Source of the DNA: Candidatus Rokuibacteriota bacterium | Lineage (GTDB): Bacteria; Methylomirabilota; Methylomirabilia; Rokubacteriales; CSP1-6 | DNA: 40,899 bases | Assembly (NCBI GenBank): GCA_003220345.1 | Contig: QHSC01000137.1 | Span: 1 to 40,899 of the forward strand | Direction: 5' to 3' | In this document: positions 18,380 through 25,879 of the stretch, in pieces | How the letters are laid out: each line of letters begins with the position of its first letter | Position numbering within the stretch: the stretch's first letter is position 1 | The notes under the pieces: model-generated | What the model was told of the DNA's origin: nothing | What the model saw: only the letters and a program-made list of their open reading frames with translations | Databases searched by the model: none | Translations under genes and position numbers: made by a program

Positions 18380-18440
18380 ACGGGGGCCATTTCGAGGCCC
18401 CCGTGTTGGGGGAGTACGGGGGCCATTTCGGGGCCCCCGT
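18380..18440. repeat. two tandem 36-bp units, each a 9-bp GC hairpin (ruvC-ruvA gap)
   Basis: ACGGGGGCC-atttcga-GGCCCCCGT (18380-18404) is repeated 36 bp later as ACGGGGGCC-atttcgg-GGCCCCCGT (18416-18440). Stems are identical and perfect, and the loops differ by one base. The flanks are also similar (ggggaat / gggggagt before each unit). The second hairpin ends 6 nt before the ruvA ATG, where no Shine-Dalgarno sequence is visible. It resembles a REP-type or short mobile palindromic repeat, or a structured leader. Confidence 0.75.
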
Positions 18441-18446
18441 TACCAA

Positions 18447-19106
18447 ATGATCGCGCTGCTCCGCGGACGACTGCGCCGGAAGCACGAGGACCGCGTGGTG
18501 GTCGAGGCAGCGGGAGTCGGCTACGAGGTCGTGCTGCCCCCGGTGGTCCAGCATGCCATCGCCGGCGCGCTGGCGAGCGACGGAGACGGCGCGGCAGAGG
18601 TGACGCTGGAGATCCATTACCACGCCACACAGAATCAGCCCTCACCGGTGCTGATCGGCTTCCTGTCCGGGCTCGACAAGGAGTTCTTCGAGAAGCTCAT
18701 CACCGTCAAGGACGTCGGCCCGCTCGTCGCGGCCCGATCGCTGGCCTCGCCGGTCTCGGAGATCGCCGCCGCCATCGCCCGTCAGGACGAGGCCTACCTC
18801 CGGCGCCTGCCTGGCATCGGCCCCCAGAAAGCCAAGAACATCGTGGCGCAGCTGTCCACCAAGGTCGCCAAGTTCGCCCTGTCTCAGCCCGAAGCGGTGG
18901 TGGGTGGCAAGCCCGCCGCGGCCGCGCCGGCCCACCTTGACGAAGATGGCCTGCGAAGCGCCGTCTTCGAGATCATGACCAAGCAGCTGGGCCACCGACC
19001 AAGCGAGGCCGCCCATCTCATCAGCGCCGCCCTGTCCCGGAAGCCGACCATCACCACTCCGGAGGAGCTCTTCGACGAGATCTACCGAGGGGCCAAGACC
19101 CCGTGA
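18447..19106 (+). CDS. ruvA: Holliday junction DNA helicase subunit RuvA
   Basis: RuvA binds four-way junctions and loads RuvB. The 219-aa product has domain I (M-I-A-L-L-R-G-R-L), two helix-hairpin-helix elements (L-I-T-V-K-D-V-G-P-L-V-A and L-P-G-I-G-P-Q-K-A-K-N-I-V), a flexible Ala/Pro-rich linker (about 152-170), and the C-terminal RuvB-binding helix domain. It is slightly longer than the usual ~200 aa because of the linker and an insertion near residues 43-52. The start ATG 18447 lies just after the tandem hairpins with no obvious ribosome-binding site, so its translation may depend on those structures. Its stop overlaps the ruvB GTG (GTGA). Confidence 0.94.
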   Translation: MIALLRGRLRRKHEDRVVVEAAGVGYEVVLPPVVQHAIAGALASDGDGAAEVTLEIHYHATQNQPSPVLIGFLSGLDKEFFEKLITVKDVGPLVAARSLASPVSEIAAAIARQDEAYLRRLPGIGPQKAKNIVAQLSTKVAKFALSQPEAVVGGKPAAAAPAHLDEDGLRSAVFEIMTKQLGHRPSEAAHLISAALSRKPTITTPEELFDEIYRGAKTP

Positions 19107-20137
19107 CCGACGAAGCCAGCGTCATGAGCCGGGTCGCGCTGCCCGAGGAGACGCAGGTCGAGCGGCAGCTCCGGCCTCAGCGGCTCGACGAGTACGTCGG
19201 CCAGCGCGCGGCGGTCGAGAGCCTCCGCGTCTCCGTCATCGCGGCCAGCCAGCGGAGCGAGCCGCTCGATCATGTGCTCCTGTCGGGCCCGCCGGGGCTG
19301 GGCAAGACCACGCTGGCCACCATCCTCGCCAACGAGATGTCCGCCAACATCGTCACCACGGCCGGGCCCTCGCTCGAGCGTGGAGGCGACCTGATGGGCA
19401 TCCTCACCAACCTGAACGAGCGTGACATCCTCTTCGTGGACGAGATCCACCGGCTGCCGCGCGTGGTCGAGGAGCTGCTCTATCCGGCCATGGAGGACTT
19501 CACCGTCAATTTCGTCATGGACAAGGGGCTGAACGCCCGCACCATGCGGATCCCGCTGCGGCCCTTCACCCTGGTGGGAGCCACGACGCGGCCGGGCATG
19601 CTCTCCTCGCCCCTTCGGGAGCGCTTCGGCATCTTCCACCACCTGGATTTCTACTCGCTGGAAGAGCTCCAGGCCATCGTCACGCGCTCGGCGTCCATCC
19701 TGGGCGCCATCGTTCAGACGGACGGCGCCGCGGCCATCGCGAAGCGATCCCGAGGGACGCCGCGCATCGCGAATCGACTGCTGCGTCGGGTGCGCGACTA
19801 TGTCCAGGTCAAGGGCACCGGCGTGGTGACGGGACCCGCGGCCGTCGACGCCCTCAGCCGCGAAGGAGTCGACTCGGAAGGGCTCGACCGGCTCGACACG
19901 CGCTTTCTCAAGGCGATCATCGAGCAGTACGGCGGCGGCCCGGTGGGGCTGGAGGCCATCGCGGCCACCATCAATGACGAAGGCGAGACGCTCGCGGAGG
20001 TCGTGGAGCCCTTCCTCCTCAAGATCGGATTTCTCGTCCGCACGCCAACCGGCCGCAAGGCCACGCCGGCGGCCTACGCGCATCTCGGGCTTGCCACTCC
20101 GGCGTCGCCCGGCGGGCAGGGAACACTGCCGATCTAG
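19103..20137 (+). CDS. ruvB: Holliday junction branch-migration ATPase RuvB
   Basis: RuvB is the AAA+ motor of branch migration, 344 aa. It has the N-terminal R-P-Q-R-L-D-E-Y-V-G-Q box, Walker A G-P-P-G-L-G-K-T, Walker B with D-E-I-H-R-L, sensor 1 G-A-T-T-R-P-G, the arginine-finger region P-L-R-E-R-F-G, and a C-terminal winged helix. The start GTG 19103 overlaps the ruvA stop (GTGA), so it is coupled to its partner. Length and motifs are ordinary. Confidence 0.96.
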   Translation: MTDEASVMSRVALPEETQVERQLRPQRLDEYVGQRAAVESLRVSVIAASQRSEPLDHVLLSGPPGLGKTTLATILANEMSANIVTTAGPSLERGGDLMGILTNLNERDILFVDEIHRLPRVVEELLYPAMEDFTVNFVMDKGLNARTMRIPLRPFTLVGATTRPGMLSSPLRERFGIFHHLDFYSLEELQAIVTRSASILGAIVQTDGAAAIAKRSRGTPRIANRLLRRVRDYVQVKGTGVVTGPAAVDALSREGVDSEGLDRLDTRFLKAIIEQYGGGPVGLEAIAATINDEGETLAEVVEPFLLKIGFLVRTPTGRKATPAAYAHLGLATPASPGGQGTLPI

Positions 20138-20146
20138 GGCTCTATC

Positions 20147-20374
20147 GTGGCCGACTTGGGGAAAATCCTTCTCGGCGTCGGGCTCGTGATGGTACTCCTT
20201 GGGGGATTCCTGCTGCTCGTCTCCAACTTCTCGGGAAAGGTGCCATGGCTCGGACGAATGCCGGGAGACATCTACATCGAGCGGGGATCATGGCGATTCT
20301 ATTTTCCGCTCACCACCTCGATCGTGCTCTCCATCGCGCTGACCGTGCTCTTCTGGCTTTTCTCCCGACGCTAG
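20147..20374 (+). CDS. DUF2905 family small membrane protein (75 aa)
   Basis: This is a two-helix membrane protein. Helix 1 is at about 5-27 (I-L-L-G-V-G-L-V-M-V-L-L-G-G-F-L-L-L-V) and helix 2 at about 52-72. Between them lies the family's conserved P-W-L-G-R-M-P-G-D-I-Y-I-E-R loop. The function is unknown. The start is GTG 20147, 9 nt after ruvB. The order ruvB, DUF2905, spoIID-like, queA is common in bacteria. The following gene overlaps its 3' end in another frame. Confidence 0.88.
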   Translation: MADLGKILLGVGLVMVLLGGFLLLVSNFSGKVPWLGRMPGDIYIERGSWRFYFPLTTSIVLSIALTVLFWLFSRR

Positions 20375-21417
20375 CCCTCGCCCTCGCGCTGTCCTCGCCC
20401 GCCTGGGCGTCGGACATCCGCGTCGGTCTCGCCGAAGGCCTGGCCACCGTCGAGATCGGTGGCGGGCCCATGCTCATCCAGGATCTCTCGGGCCGCGCCC
20501 TTGCCGAAGAGCCGATTACCTGGCTACGGGTGCTCCGCCGGGACGGCACGCTCGAGTGGCGCGGGCAGCGCCTGACGGGTCTTCGAGTGTCTCCGGCGGG
20601 GGGCAACACCTTGCGCTTCCAGCAACGGCCCTATCCGGGAGTCCTCGAGATCTTGCTCGGGCCAGAAGGGCTGATGGTCGTGAACCAGCTCCCCCTCGAG
20701 GAATACCTGGTCGGCGCCGTGAAGGCGGAGGCGGGTGACAAGTGGCCGCTGGAAATGCTCAAGGCCCAGGCCATCGTGGCCCGCACGTACGCCGCGTATC
20801 ATCGGCGGCTCAACGCGGCCAAGCCCTATCACCTGGTCTCCAGCACGGCGAACCAGCAGTACGCGGGACAGGTGGCCGAGACCTCACCCGCGTGGTCTGC
20901 GGTGCGGGAAACGGAGGGACAGATCCTGCTCTGGGAAGGCGATCTGTTCCCGGCCTTCTACCACACGGACAGCGGCGGCTACACCGAGGACCCGCGCGCC
21001 GTCTTCGCCGCCAGCAACATGCCGGCGCTGCCCCCCGTGCGCGTGGAGTTTCCCTCTGCCTCGCCGCACCACGCGTGGATCCTCGACGTGCCCCTCGCGG
21101 ATCTCGCCGCGGCCTTGAGACGGGGCGGCGTCTCCGTGGGCAGCATCGTGGGCTTGCGCGTCGTCGAGCGCAGCGCGTCGCTGCGCGTCTCTCGCATCGC
21201 CGTCGACGGCACGCGCGGGACGGCCACCCTCCGCGGCAACGATCTCCGGCGCCTGGTTGGCTACGACACGCTCAAGAGCACGCTTTTCGCGGTACCGCCC
21301 GCCAGATCGCGCTGTACTACTACCCGGGCGCCACGCTCTCTTCGCTCAAGTAGCCGGCCTGTCCCATGGCCATCTCGTGGGCCGACTTCGAGCGAGTGGA
21401 CATGCGTGTGGGTGTGA
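20290..21417 (+). CDS. SpoIID/LytB-domain protein, C-terminus lost by frame-breaking deletion
   Basis: SpoIID-type proteins are exported lytic transglycosylases or amidase enhancers acting on peptidoglycan. Visible features are a signal peptide (hydrophobic L-L-A-F-L-P-T-L-A-L-A-L-A-L, cleavage near S-P-A-W-A), the core L-P-L-E-E-Y-L-V-G-A-V with the probable catalytic Glu, M-L-K-A-Q-A-I-V-A-R-T-Y-A, and Y-H-T-D-S-G-G-Y-T-E. After G-Y-D-T-L-K-S-T-L-F (about 21290) the expected G-H-G-V-G-x-x-Q-W-G-A segment is missing and the frame runs on to 21417. Another frame carries the family's ending, A-L-Y-Y-Y-P-G-A-T-L-S, with a stop at 21353, 12 nt before csaA. About 35-45 codons seem to be deleted. 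I chose ATG 20290; 20245 is possible. Confidence 0.75.
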   Translation: MAILFSAHHLDRALHRADRALLAFLPTLALALALSSPAWASDIRVGLAEGLATVEIGGGPMLIQDLSGRALAEEPITWLRVLRRDGTLEWRGQRLTGLRVSPAGGNTLRFQQRPYPGVLEILLGPEGLMVVNQLPLEEYLVGAVKAEAGDKWPLEMLKAQAIVARTYAAYHRRLNAAKPYHLVSSTANQQYAGQVAETSPAWSAVRETEGQILLWEGDLFPAFYHTDSGGYTEDPRAVFAASNMPALPPVRVEFPSASPHHAWILDVPLADLAAALRRGGVSVGSIVGLRVVERSASLRVSRIAVDGTRGTATLRGNDLRRLVGYDTLKSTLFAVPPARSRCTTTRAPRSLRSSSRPVPWPSRGPTSSEWTCVWV

Positions 21418-21698
21418 TCACGGACGCCCAGCCCTTTCCCGACGCCAGGAAGCCGGCCATCAAGCTCGCGATCGATTTCGGCCCCCTCGGGGTGAAGCGC
21501 TCGAGCGCGCAGATCACCGAGCGCTATGCCCCTGCCGATCTCGTGGGGCGGCGCGTGGTCGCCGTCGTCAACTTCCCGCCCAAGCAGATCGGACCCTTCG
21601 TCTCCGAGGTCCTCGTGCTCGGCGCCTACGACGAGCGGGGCGAGGTCATCCTCCTCCGCCCGGACTTCGATGTCACCCCCGGAGCGAGGATCGGATAG
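21366..21698 (+). CDS. csaA: CsaA-like tRNA-binding domain protein
   Basis: The 110-aa protein is a single EMAP/CsaA-type tRNA-binding (OB-fold) domain. It has F-E-R-V-D-M-R-V-G-V-I near the start, A-I-K-L-A-I-D-F-G-P-L-G, Y-A-P-A-D-L-V-G-R-R-V-V-A-V-V-N-F-P-P-K-Q-I-G and V-L-V-L-G-A-Y-D. B. subtilis CsaA has been described as an export-related chaperone and binds tRNA; which applies here is unknown. ATG 21366 is the first start. The broken spoIID frame runs into its 5' end, but the original spoIID stop would fall before it. Confidence 0.9.
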   Translation: MAISWADFERVDMRVGVITDAQPFPDARKPAIKLAIDFGPLGVKRSSAQITERYAPADLVGRRVVAVVNFPPKQIGPFVSEVLVLGAYDERGEVILLRPDFDVTPGARIG

Positions 21699-21762
21699 AT
21701 CCCCGTCGGTAGTGGGTCAGGTTGGGCAGTGACCCCGGTGCCTCGGATGCGTTCGCGAGGGG

Positions 21763-21771
21763 TGCTAGACT
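21763..21771 (+). promoter_or_regulatory. extended -10 box before queA
   Basis: TG-C-TAGACT (21763-21771) is an extended -10 element ending 9 nt before the queA ATG. There is no ribosome-binding site between it and the ATG, so this is another candidate for a leaderless or very short leader. The 82-bp gap after csaA is the largest in this run of genes and a reasonable promoter site. Confidence 0.35.
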
Positions 21772-21780
21772 CCGAAAGTC

Positions 21781-22818
21781 ATGGACCTCTCCCTGTTCGA
21801 CTATGCGCTGCCCCCCGAGCGAATCGCGCAGGAGCCCGCGGAGCCGCGCGATGCTTCGCGCCTGCTCGTGGTGGACCGGGGGCGTCGCCGATGGGAGGAC
21901 GCGCGCTTCTCGGATCTGCCGAGGTGGCTGCGCGCCGGCGACTGCGTGATGGTCAACGAGACCCGGGTCATCCCCGCACGGCTTCTGGGCGCCCTCGAGG
22001 GCGAGGACACCGCCGTCGAGCTGCTCATGGTGCGTGAGCTGGAGGAGGGCCGCTGGGAGGCGCTCGGCCGTCCGGGCCGGCGCCTGCGGGTCGGCGCGCG
22101 GGTCTCGCTGGCCCACGGGGCCGCGCGTGCCCGCGTGCTCGAGCGTGGCGACGAAGGGATGCGCGTGGTCGAGATCGAGGCGCCCTGGCCCGTCCGAGAG
22201 CTTCTCGAGCGCCACGGGCTCCCGCCTCTCCCCCCGTACATCACGCGCCACGACGCGCCCAAGCCCGAGGACTGGGAGCGCTACCAGACGGTGTACGCGC
22301 GCCGCCACGGCTCGATCGCCGCGCCGACGGCGGGCCTTCACTTCACCCCGACGCTGCTCGAGCGCCTGGCCGCGGGTGGCGTGGAGATTCACCCCATCAC
22401 CCTGCACGTGGGACCAGGGACGTTTCGTCCCCTTCGGGCGTCCGCAGTCGAGGCGCACCGTCTCGCCTCCGAGGTCGCCGAGGTGCCCGCGGCAACCGCC
22501 GCCGCGGTGAACCGGGCCCGCGCCGAGGGCCGCAGGATCATCGCCGTGGGGACCACCTCGACCCGTGCTCTGGAGTGGGCGGCCGACGCCGCCGGGCTGG
22601 TGCAGGCGCGGAGAGGCGAGGCTGACGTCTTCATCTATCCGGGCTACCACGTCAGGGTGGTGGACGCCCTCGTCACGAACTTTCACCTGCCTCGCTCGAG
22701 CCTCCTCCTGCTCGTCTCCGCGTTCGCGGGAAGGGAGTTCATCCTCGACGCGTATGCCCACGCCGTGGCGGAGCGATACCGGTTCTACTCCTACGGCGAC
22801 GCGATGCTGATCCTGTGA
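21781..22818 (+). CDS. queA: S-adenosylmethionine:tRNA ribosyltransferase-isomerase QueA
   Basis: QueA transfers and isomerises the ribosyl group of S-adenosylmethionine to make epoxyqueuosine in tRNA wobble positions. The 345-aa product has the family landmarks L-F-D-Y-x-L-P-P-E-R-I-A-Q-E-P, N-E-T-R-V-I-P-A-R-L, P-L-P-P-Y-I-T-R, Y-Q-T-V-Y-A-R, G-S-I-A-A-P-T-A-G-L-H-F-T, H-V-G-P-G-T-F, G-T-T-S-T-R-A-L-E and T-N-F-H-L-P-R-S-S-L-L. The stop overlaps the tgt GTG (GTGA), coupling two steps of one pathway. Confidence 0.96.
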   Translation: MDLSLFDYALPPERIAQEPAEPRDASRLLVVDRGRRRWEDARFSDLPRWLRAGDCVMVNETRVIPARLLGALEGEDTAVELLMVRELEEGRWEALGRPGRRLRVGARVSLAHGAARARVLERGDEGMRVVEIEAPWPVRELLERHGLPPLPPYITRHDAPKPEDWERYQTVYARRHGSIAAPTAGLHFTPTLLERLAAGGVEIHPITLHVGPGTFRPLRASAVEAHRLASEVAEVPAATAAAVNRARAEGRRIIAVGTTSTRALEWAADAAGLVQARRGEADVFIYPGYHVRVVDALVTNFHLPRSSLLLLVSAFAGREFILDAYAHAVAERYRFYSYGDAMLIL

Positions 22819-23975
22819 CGGCGCCCGTATCCTTCGAGCTCCTCGCGCGGGACGGCGCTGCGCGCGCCGGCCGGCTCGCCACGCCCCACGGGACCGTGGA
22901 GACGCCCGCCTTCATGCCGGTGGCCACGGTCGGCTCGGTCAAGAGCCTGTCGCCCGCGGACGTGCGGGTCTCCGGCGGACAGATCGTCCTCGCCAACACC
23001 TACCACCTCTCTCTACGTCCCGGCCACGAGGTGATCCGCGAGCTAGGCGGCCTCCATCGCTTCATGGGATGGGACGGGCCCGTTCTCACGGACTCCGGGG
23101 GCTTCCAGGTCTTCAGCCTGTCGAAGCTCCGACGGCTCGGCGAAGAGGGCGTGGAATTCCGCTCGCACATCGACGGCTCGCTTCGTCTGCTCACCCCCGA
23201 GAGCTGCGTCGAGATCCAGCACGCCCTCGGCGTGGACATCCTCCACCCACTCGACGAGTGCCTGCCGTATCCCGCCACGGAGACGGACACCGAGCGGTCG
23301 CTCGGTCTCACGCTCCGCTGGCTCGCCCGGGCGGTGGCCACGCACGCCAAGGGTGACGGCGGCCGCGCCCTCTTCGGCATCGTCCAGGGCGGTACCTCCT
23401 CCGTCCTGAGACGGTCCGCGGTGGAGGCGGTCTGCGCCTACGACCTGCCGGGCTACTCGATCGGCGGGCTTGCCGTCGGCGAGGATATCGGGCGCCTCTA
23501 CGACGTCGCGGAGCTGACGGCCACCCTTCTCCCGTCGGATCGGCCCCGCTACTTGATGGGAGTGGGCAAGCCGCGGGATCTCGTCGAGGCCGTGGCGCGC
23601 GGCATCGACCTGTTCGACTGCGTGCTGCCCACGCGCAATGCCCGCAACGGCCAGGCCTTCACGGCGGACGGACCGCTCACCATCACCCACGCGCGGTACG
23701 CGCGCGATCCCGCCCCCCTCGACGCGGATTGCCCGTGCGAAGCATGCCGGCTCTTCTCCCGCGCGTATCTCCGGCACCTCTTCGCCTCGAGGGAGCTCCT
23801 GGCCTACCGGCTTCTTACCTTGCACAACCTGACCTTCTATCACGGGCTCCTCACGGGAGCGCGCCGCGCGATCTCGGAAGGCCGGTTCTCGTCTTTCCGG
23901 TCTCGGCTTCTCGAACGATATGGGGTAGAATCCGTGGGCGGTTCCGACCCCATTTCAACGGCCACGGAGGCCTGA
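22815..23975 (+). CDS. tgt: queuine tRNA-ribosyltransferase Tgt
   Basis: Tgt exchanges guanine 34 for the queuosine precursor preQ1 in tRNA. The 386-aa product has D-S-G-G-F-Q-V-F-S (base-binding Asp about residue 93), F-G-I-V-Q-G-G, the nucleophile Asp in F-D-C-V-L-P-T-R-N-A-R-N-G (about 268), and the zinc site C-P-C-E-A-C with the later His of L-H-N-L. One variant is D-I-L-H-P-L-D-E-C-L-P-Y where most members have D-I-x-M-x-F-D-E-C-x-P-Y. The GTG start 22815 overlaps the queA stop. It is followed by yajC-secD-secF, the classical bacterial order. Confidence 0.96.
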   Translation: MTAPVSFELLARDGAARAGRLATPHGTVETPAFMPVATVGSVKSLSPADVRVSGGQIVLANTYHLSLRPGHEVIRELGGLHRFMGWDGPVLTDSGGFQVFSLSKLRRLGEEGVEFRSHIDGSLRLLTPESCVEIQHALGVDILHPLDECLPYPATETDTERSLGLTLRWLARAVATHAKGDGGRALFGIVQGGTSSVLRRSAVEAVCAYDLPGYSIGGLAVGEDIGRLYDVAELTATLLPSDRPRYLMGVGKPRDLVEAVARGIDLFDCVLPTRNARNGQAFTADGPLTITHARYARDPAPLDADCPCEACRLFSRAYLRHLFASRELLAYRLLTLHNLTFYHGLLTGARRAISEGRFSSFRSRLLERYGVESVGGSDPISTATEA

Positions 23976-23980
23976 AGTCC

Positions 23981-24316
23981 ATGGTGGATCTCGCGTTCGC
24001 GGCGCTGCAGTCGCCGAGCGGTCAGGGCGGAGGGTCGGCGATGGTGCAGGTCGCCTTCTTCGCGGCCATCTTCGCCATCTTCTACTTCCTCCTCATCCGG
24101 CCTCAGCAGAGGCAGCGCAAGGAGCGCGAGTCGTTGCTCTCCACCGTCAAGGCGGGGGACCGCGTGGTGATGACGAGCGGGTTGCATGGCACCGTGGTGA
24201 AGCTCTCGGAGCACAGCGTCACCGTCAAGGTCGCCGACCAGGTGCGCCTCGAGTTCGACCGCTCGGCCATCGGGCGCATCGTGCCCTCCTCGAGCGAGGG
24301 CGCCTCGGGCTCCTGA
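23981..24316 (+). CDS. yajC: preprotein translocase subunit YajC
   Basis: YajC is an accessory of the SecDF complex, 111 aa. It has one membrane helix at about 21-41 (V-Q-V-A-F-F-A-A-I-F-A-I-F-Y-F-L-L), followed by the hallmark L-I-R-P-Q-Q-R-Q-R-K-E and a cytoplasmic domain with A-G-D-R-V-V-M-T-S-G-L-H-G-T-V. The start is ATG 23981, with GGAGG (23966-23970) upstream; the longer in-frame opening from 23729 lies inside tgt. Its stop overlaps the secD ATG by one base (TGATG). Confidence 0.94.
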   Translation: MVDLAFAALQSPSGQGGGSAMVQVAFFAAIFAIFYFLLIRPQQRQRKERESLLSTVKAGDRVVMTSGLHGTVVKLSEHSVTVKVADQVRLEFDRSAIGRIVPSSSEGASGS

Positions 24317-25869
24317 TGACCCGCCGTCTCTGGCTCCGCGTCGGCATCGTGGCCGTGGTGGTGGTGATGTCGATCTTCTACCTCTATCCGGCGAAGAAGA
24401 CCATCAACCTCGGACTCGACCTTCAGGGCGGCATCCATCTCGTCCTCGGCGTGGACATCGACAAGGCCTTCCAGCTCCAGGTCGAGCGGGTGGGCGACAG
24501 CATCCGCGGCACGCTCGAGAAGAAAGGCATCGCCGTCAAGTCGGTGGAGCGGCGAGGCACCACCGAGCTCGTCGTGCAGCTCGCCTCCGCGCAGTCGTGG
24601 GGGGAGGCGCAGACCGCGCTCAAGGATTTCGGGGCGCTCGAGACCAAGGAATCCGACCAGACGGCCGGCCGCGTCGTCCTCGCCATGCGTCCGCGCGAGG
24701 TCGCGGCCCAGCGCGAGTGGTTCATCAAGCAAGGACTCGAGACCATTCGCAACCGGGTGGACCAGTTCGGGGTGGCCGAGCCGTCCATCCAGCAGCAGGG
24801 CGACAACCGCATTCTCGTCCAGCTGCCCGGCGTGCAGGATCCCGAGCGCGCCAAGGCCCTCATCGGCAAGACGGCCCTCCTGGAGTTCAAGCTCGTCAAC
24901 GAGAGCGCCAGTGTCGAGCAGGCCGTCGCGGGCCAGGTGCCCCCGGGGTCGGAGCTGGTCTACCAGCGCCGCGTGGACAAGGAGACCAAGGAGGAGCGGA
25001 AGACACCCTTCGTGGCCGAGAAGAAGGCGCTGCTCACCGGGGCCGACGTGGCCAACGCACGCGTGTCGATCGACCAGAACACGAGCGAGCCCTACGTGTC
25101 GCTCGAGTTCACGGCGCAGGGCGCGCGGGCCTTCGCGGACCTGACCTCGAACAACGTGGGGCGCCACCTCGCCATCATCCTGGACGGCAACCTGTATTCG
25201 GCCCCCGTCATCCGCGAGCGGATCCCCTCGGGGCAGGCCCAGATCACGGGCGGCTTCACCACGGAAGCCGCGACCGATCTGGCCATCGTGCTCCGCGCCG
25301 GCGCCCTCCCCGCGCCCGTGCAGGTGCTCGAGGAGCGCACCGTGGGGCCGTCGCTGGGGGCCGACTCCATTCGCAAGGGCATCGTCTCGAGCGCGGCGGC
25401 CGCCCTCGCCGTGGTCGTGTTCATGCTCATCTATTACCGGCTCTCCGGGCTCATCGCCGACGTCGCCCTCGCCCTCAACCTGCTCATCCTGTTAGCGGCC
25501 ATGGCGGGCTTCCACGCGACCCTGACCCTCCCGGGCATCGCGGGCGTCGTGCTCACCATCGGCATGGCCGTGGACACGAATATCCTCATCTTCGAGCGCA
25601 TCCGCGAAGAGCTGCGCGGCGGCAAGACCGTGCGAGCGGCCATCGACTCGGGCTTCGCCCGCGCCTTCCGCACGGTCATCGACACCCACGTGACCGTGCT
25701 CGTCTCCGCGGCGATCCTGTATCAGTTCGGCACCGGCCCCGTGAAGGGATTCGCGGTCACCCTCGCCATCGGTCTCCTCGCCAGCCTGTTCACGGCCGTG
25801 TTCTTCACCCGCCTCGTCTTCGACCTCCTCTACATGCGGTCGCGGCGGGTCGAGAGCATCTCCATATAG
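24316..25869 (+). CDS. secD: protein translocase subunit SecD
   Basis: SecD uses the proton gradient to help pull exported proteins through SecYEG. The 517-aa product has a first helix at about 7-25, then G-L-D-L-Q-G-G-I-H-L-V-L-G-V-D (family D1 motif), a large periplasmic P1 region (V-D-Q-F-G-V-A-E-P-S-I-Q-Q-Q-G), and a block of about five helices after residue 350. That block contains L-T-L-P-G-I-A-G-V-V-L-T-I-G-M-A-V-D-T-N-I-L-I-F-E-R-I-R-E-E. It is normal in length and is followed by secF after 10 nt. Confidence 0.96.
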   Translation: MTRRLWLRVGIVAVVVVMSIFYLYPAKKTINLGLDLQGGIHLVLGVDIDKAFQLQVERVGDSIRGTLEKKGIAVKSVERRGTTELVVQLASAQSWGEAQTALKDFGALETKESDQTAGRVVLAMRPREVAAQREWFIKQGLETIRNRVDQFGVAEPSIQQQGDNRILVQLPGVQDPERAKALIGKTALLEFKLVNESASVEQAVAGQVPPGSELVYQRRVDKETKEERKTPFVAEKKALLTGADVANARVSIDQNTSEPYVSLEFTAQGARAFADLTSNNVGRHLAIILDGNLYSAPVIRERIPSGQAQITGGFTTEAATDLAIVLRAGALPAPVQVLEERTVGPSLGADSIRKGIVSSAAAALAVVVFMLIYYRLSGLIADVALALNLLILLAAMAGFHATLTLPGIAGVVLTIGMAVDTNILIFERIREELRGGKTVRAAIDSGFARAFRTVIDTHVTVLVSAAILYQFGTGPVKGFAVTLAIGLLASLFTAVFFTRLVFDLLYMRSRRVESISI

Positions 25870-25879
25870 GCGCCTGCCC

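Noticed and set aside
18112-18645. Minus-strand ORF across the ruvC-ruvA hairpins
   Set aside because: It is open only because of GC bias and the repeat; it overlaps two certain genes and has no family features.
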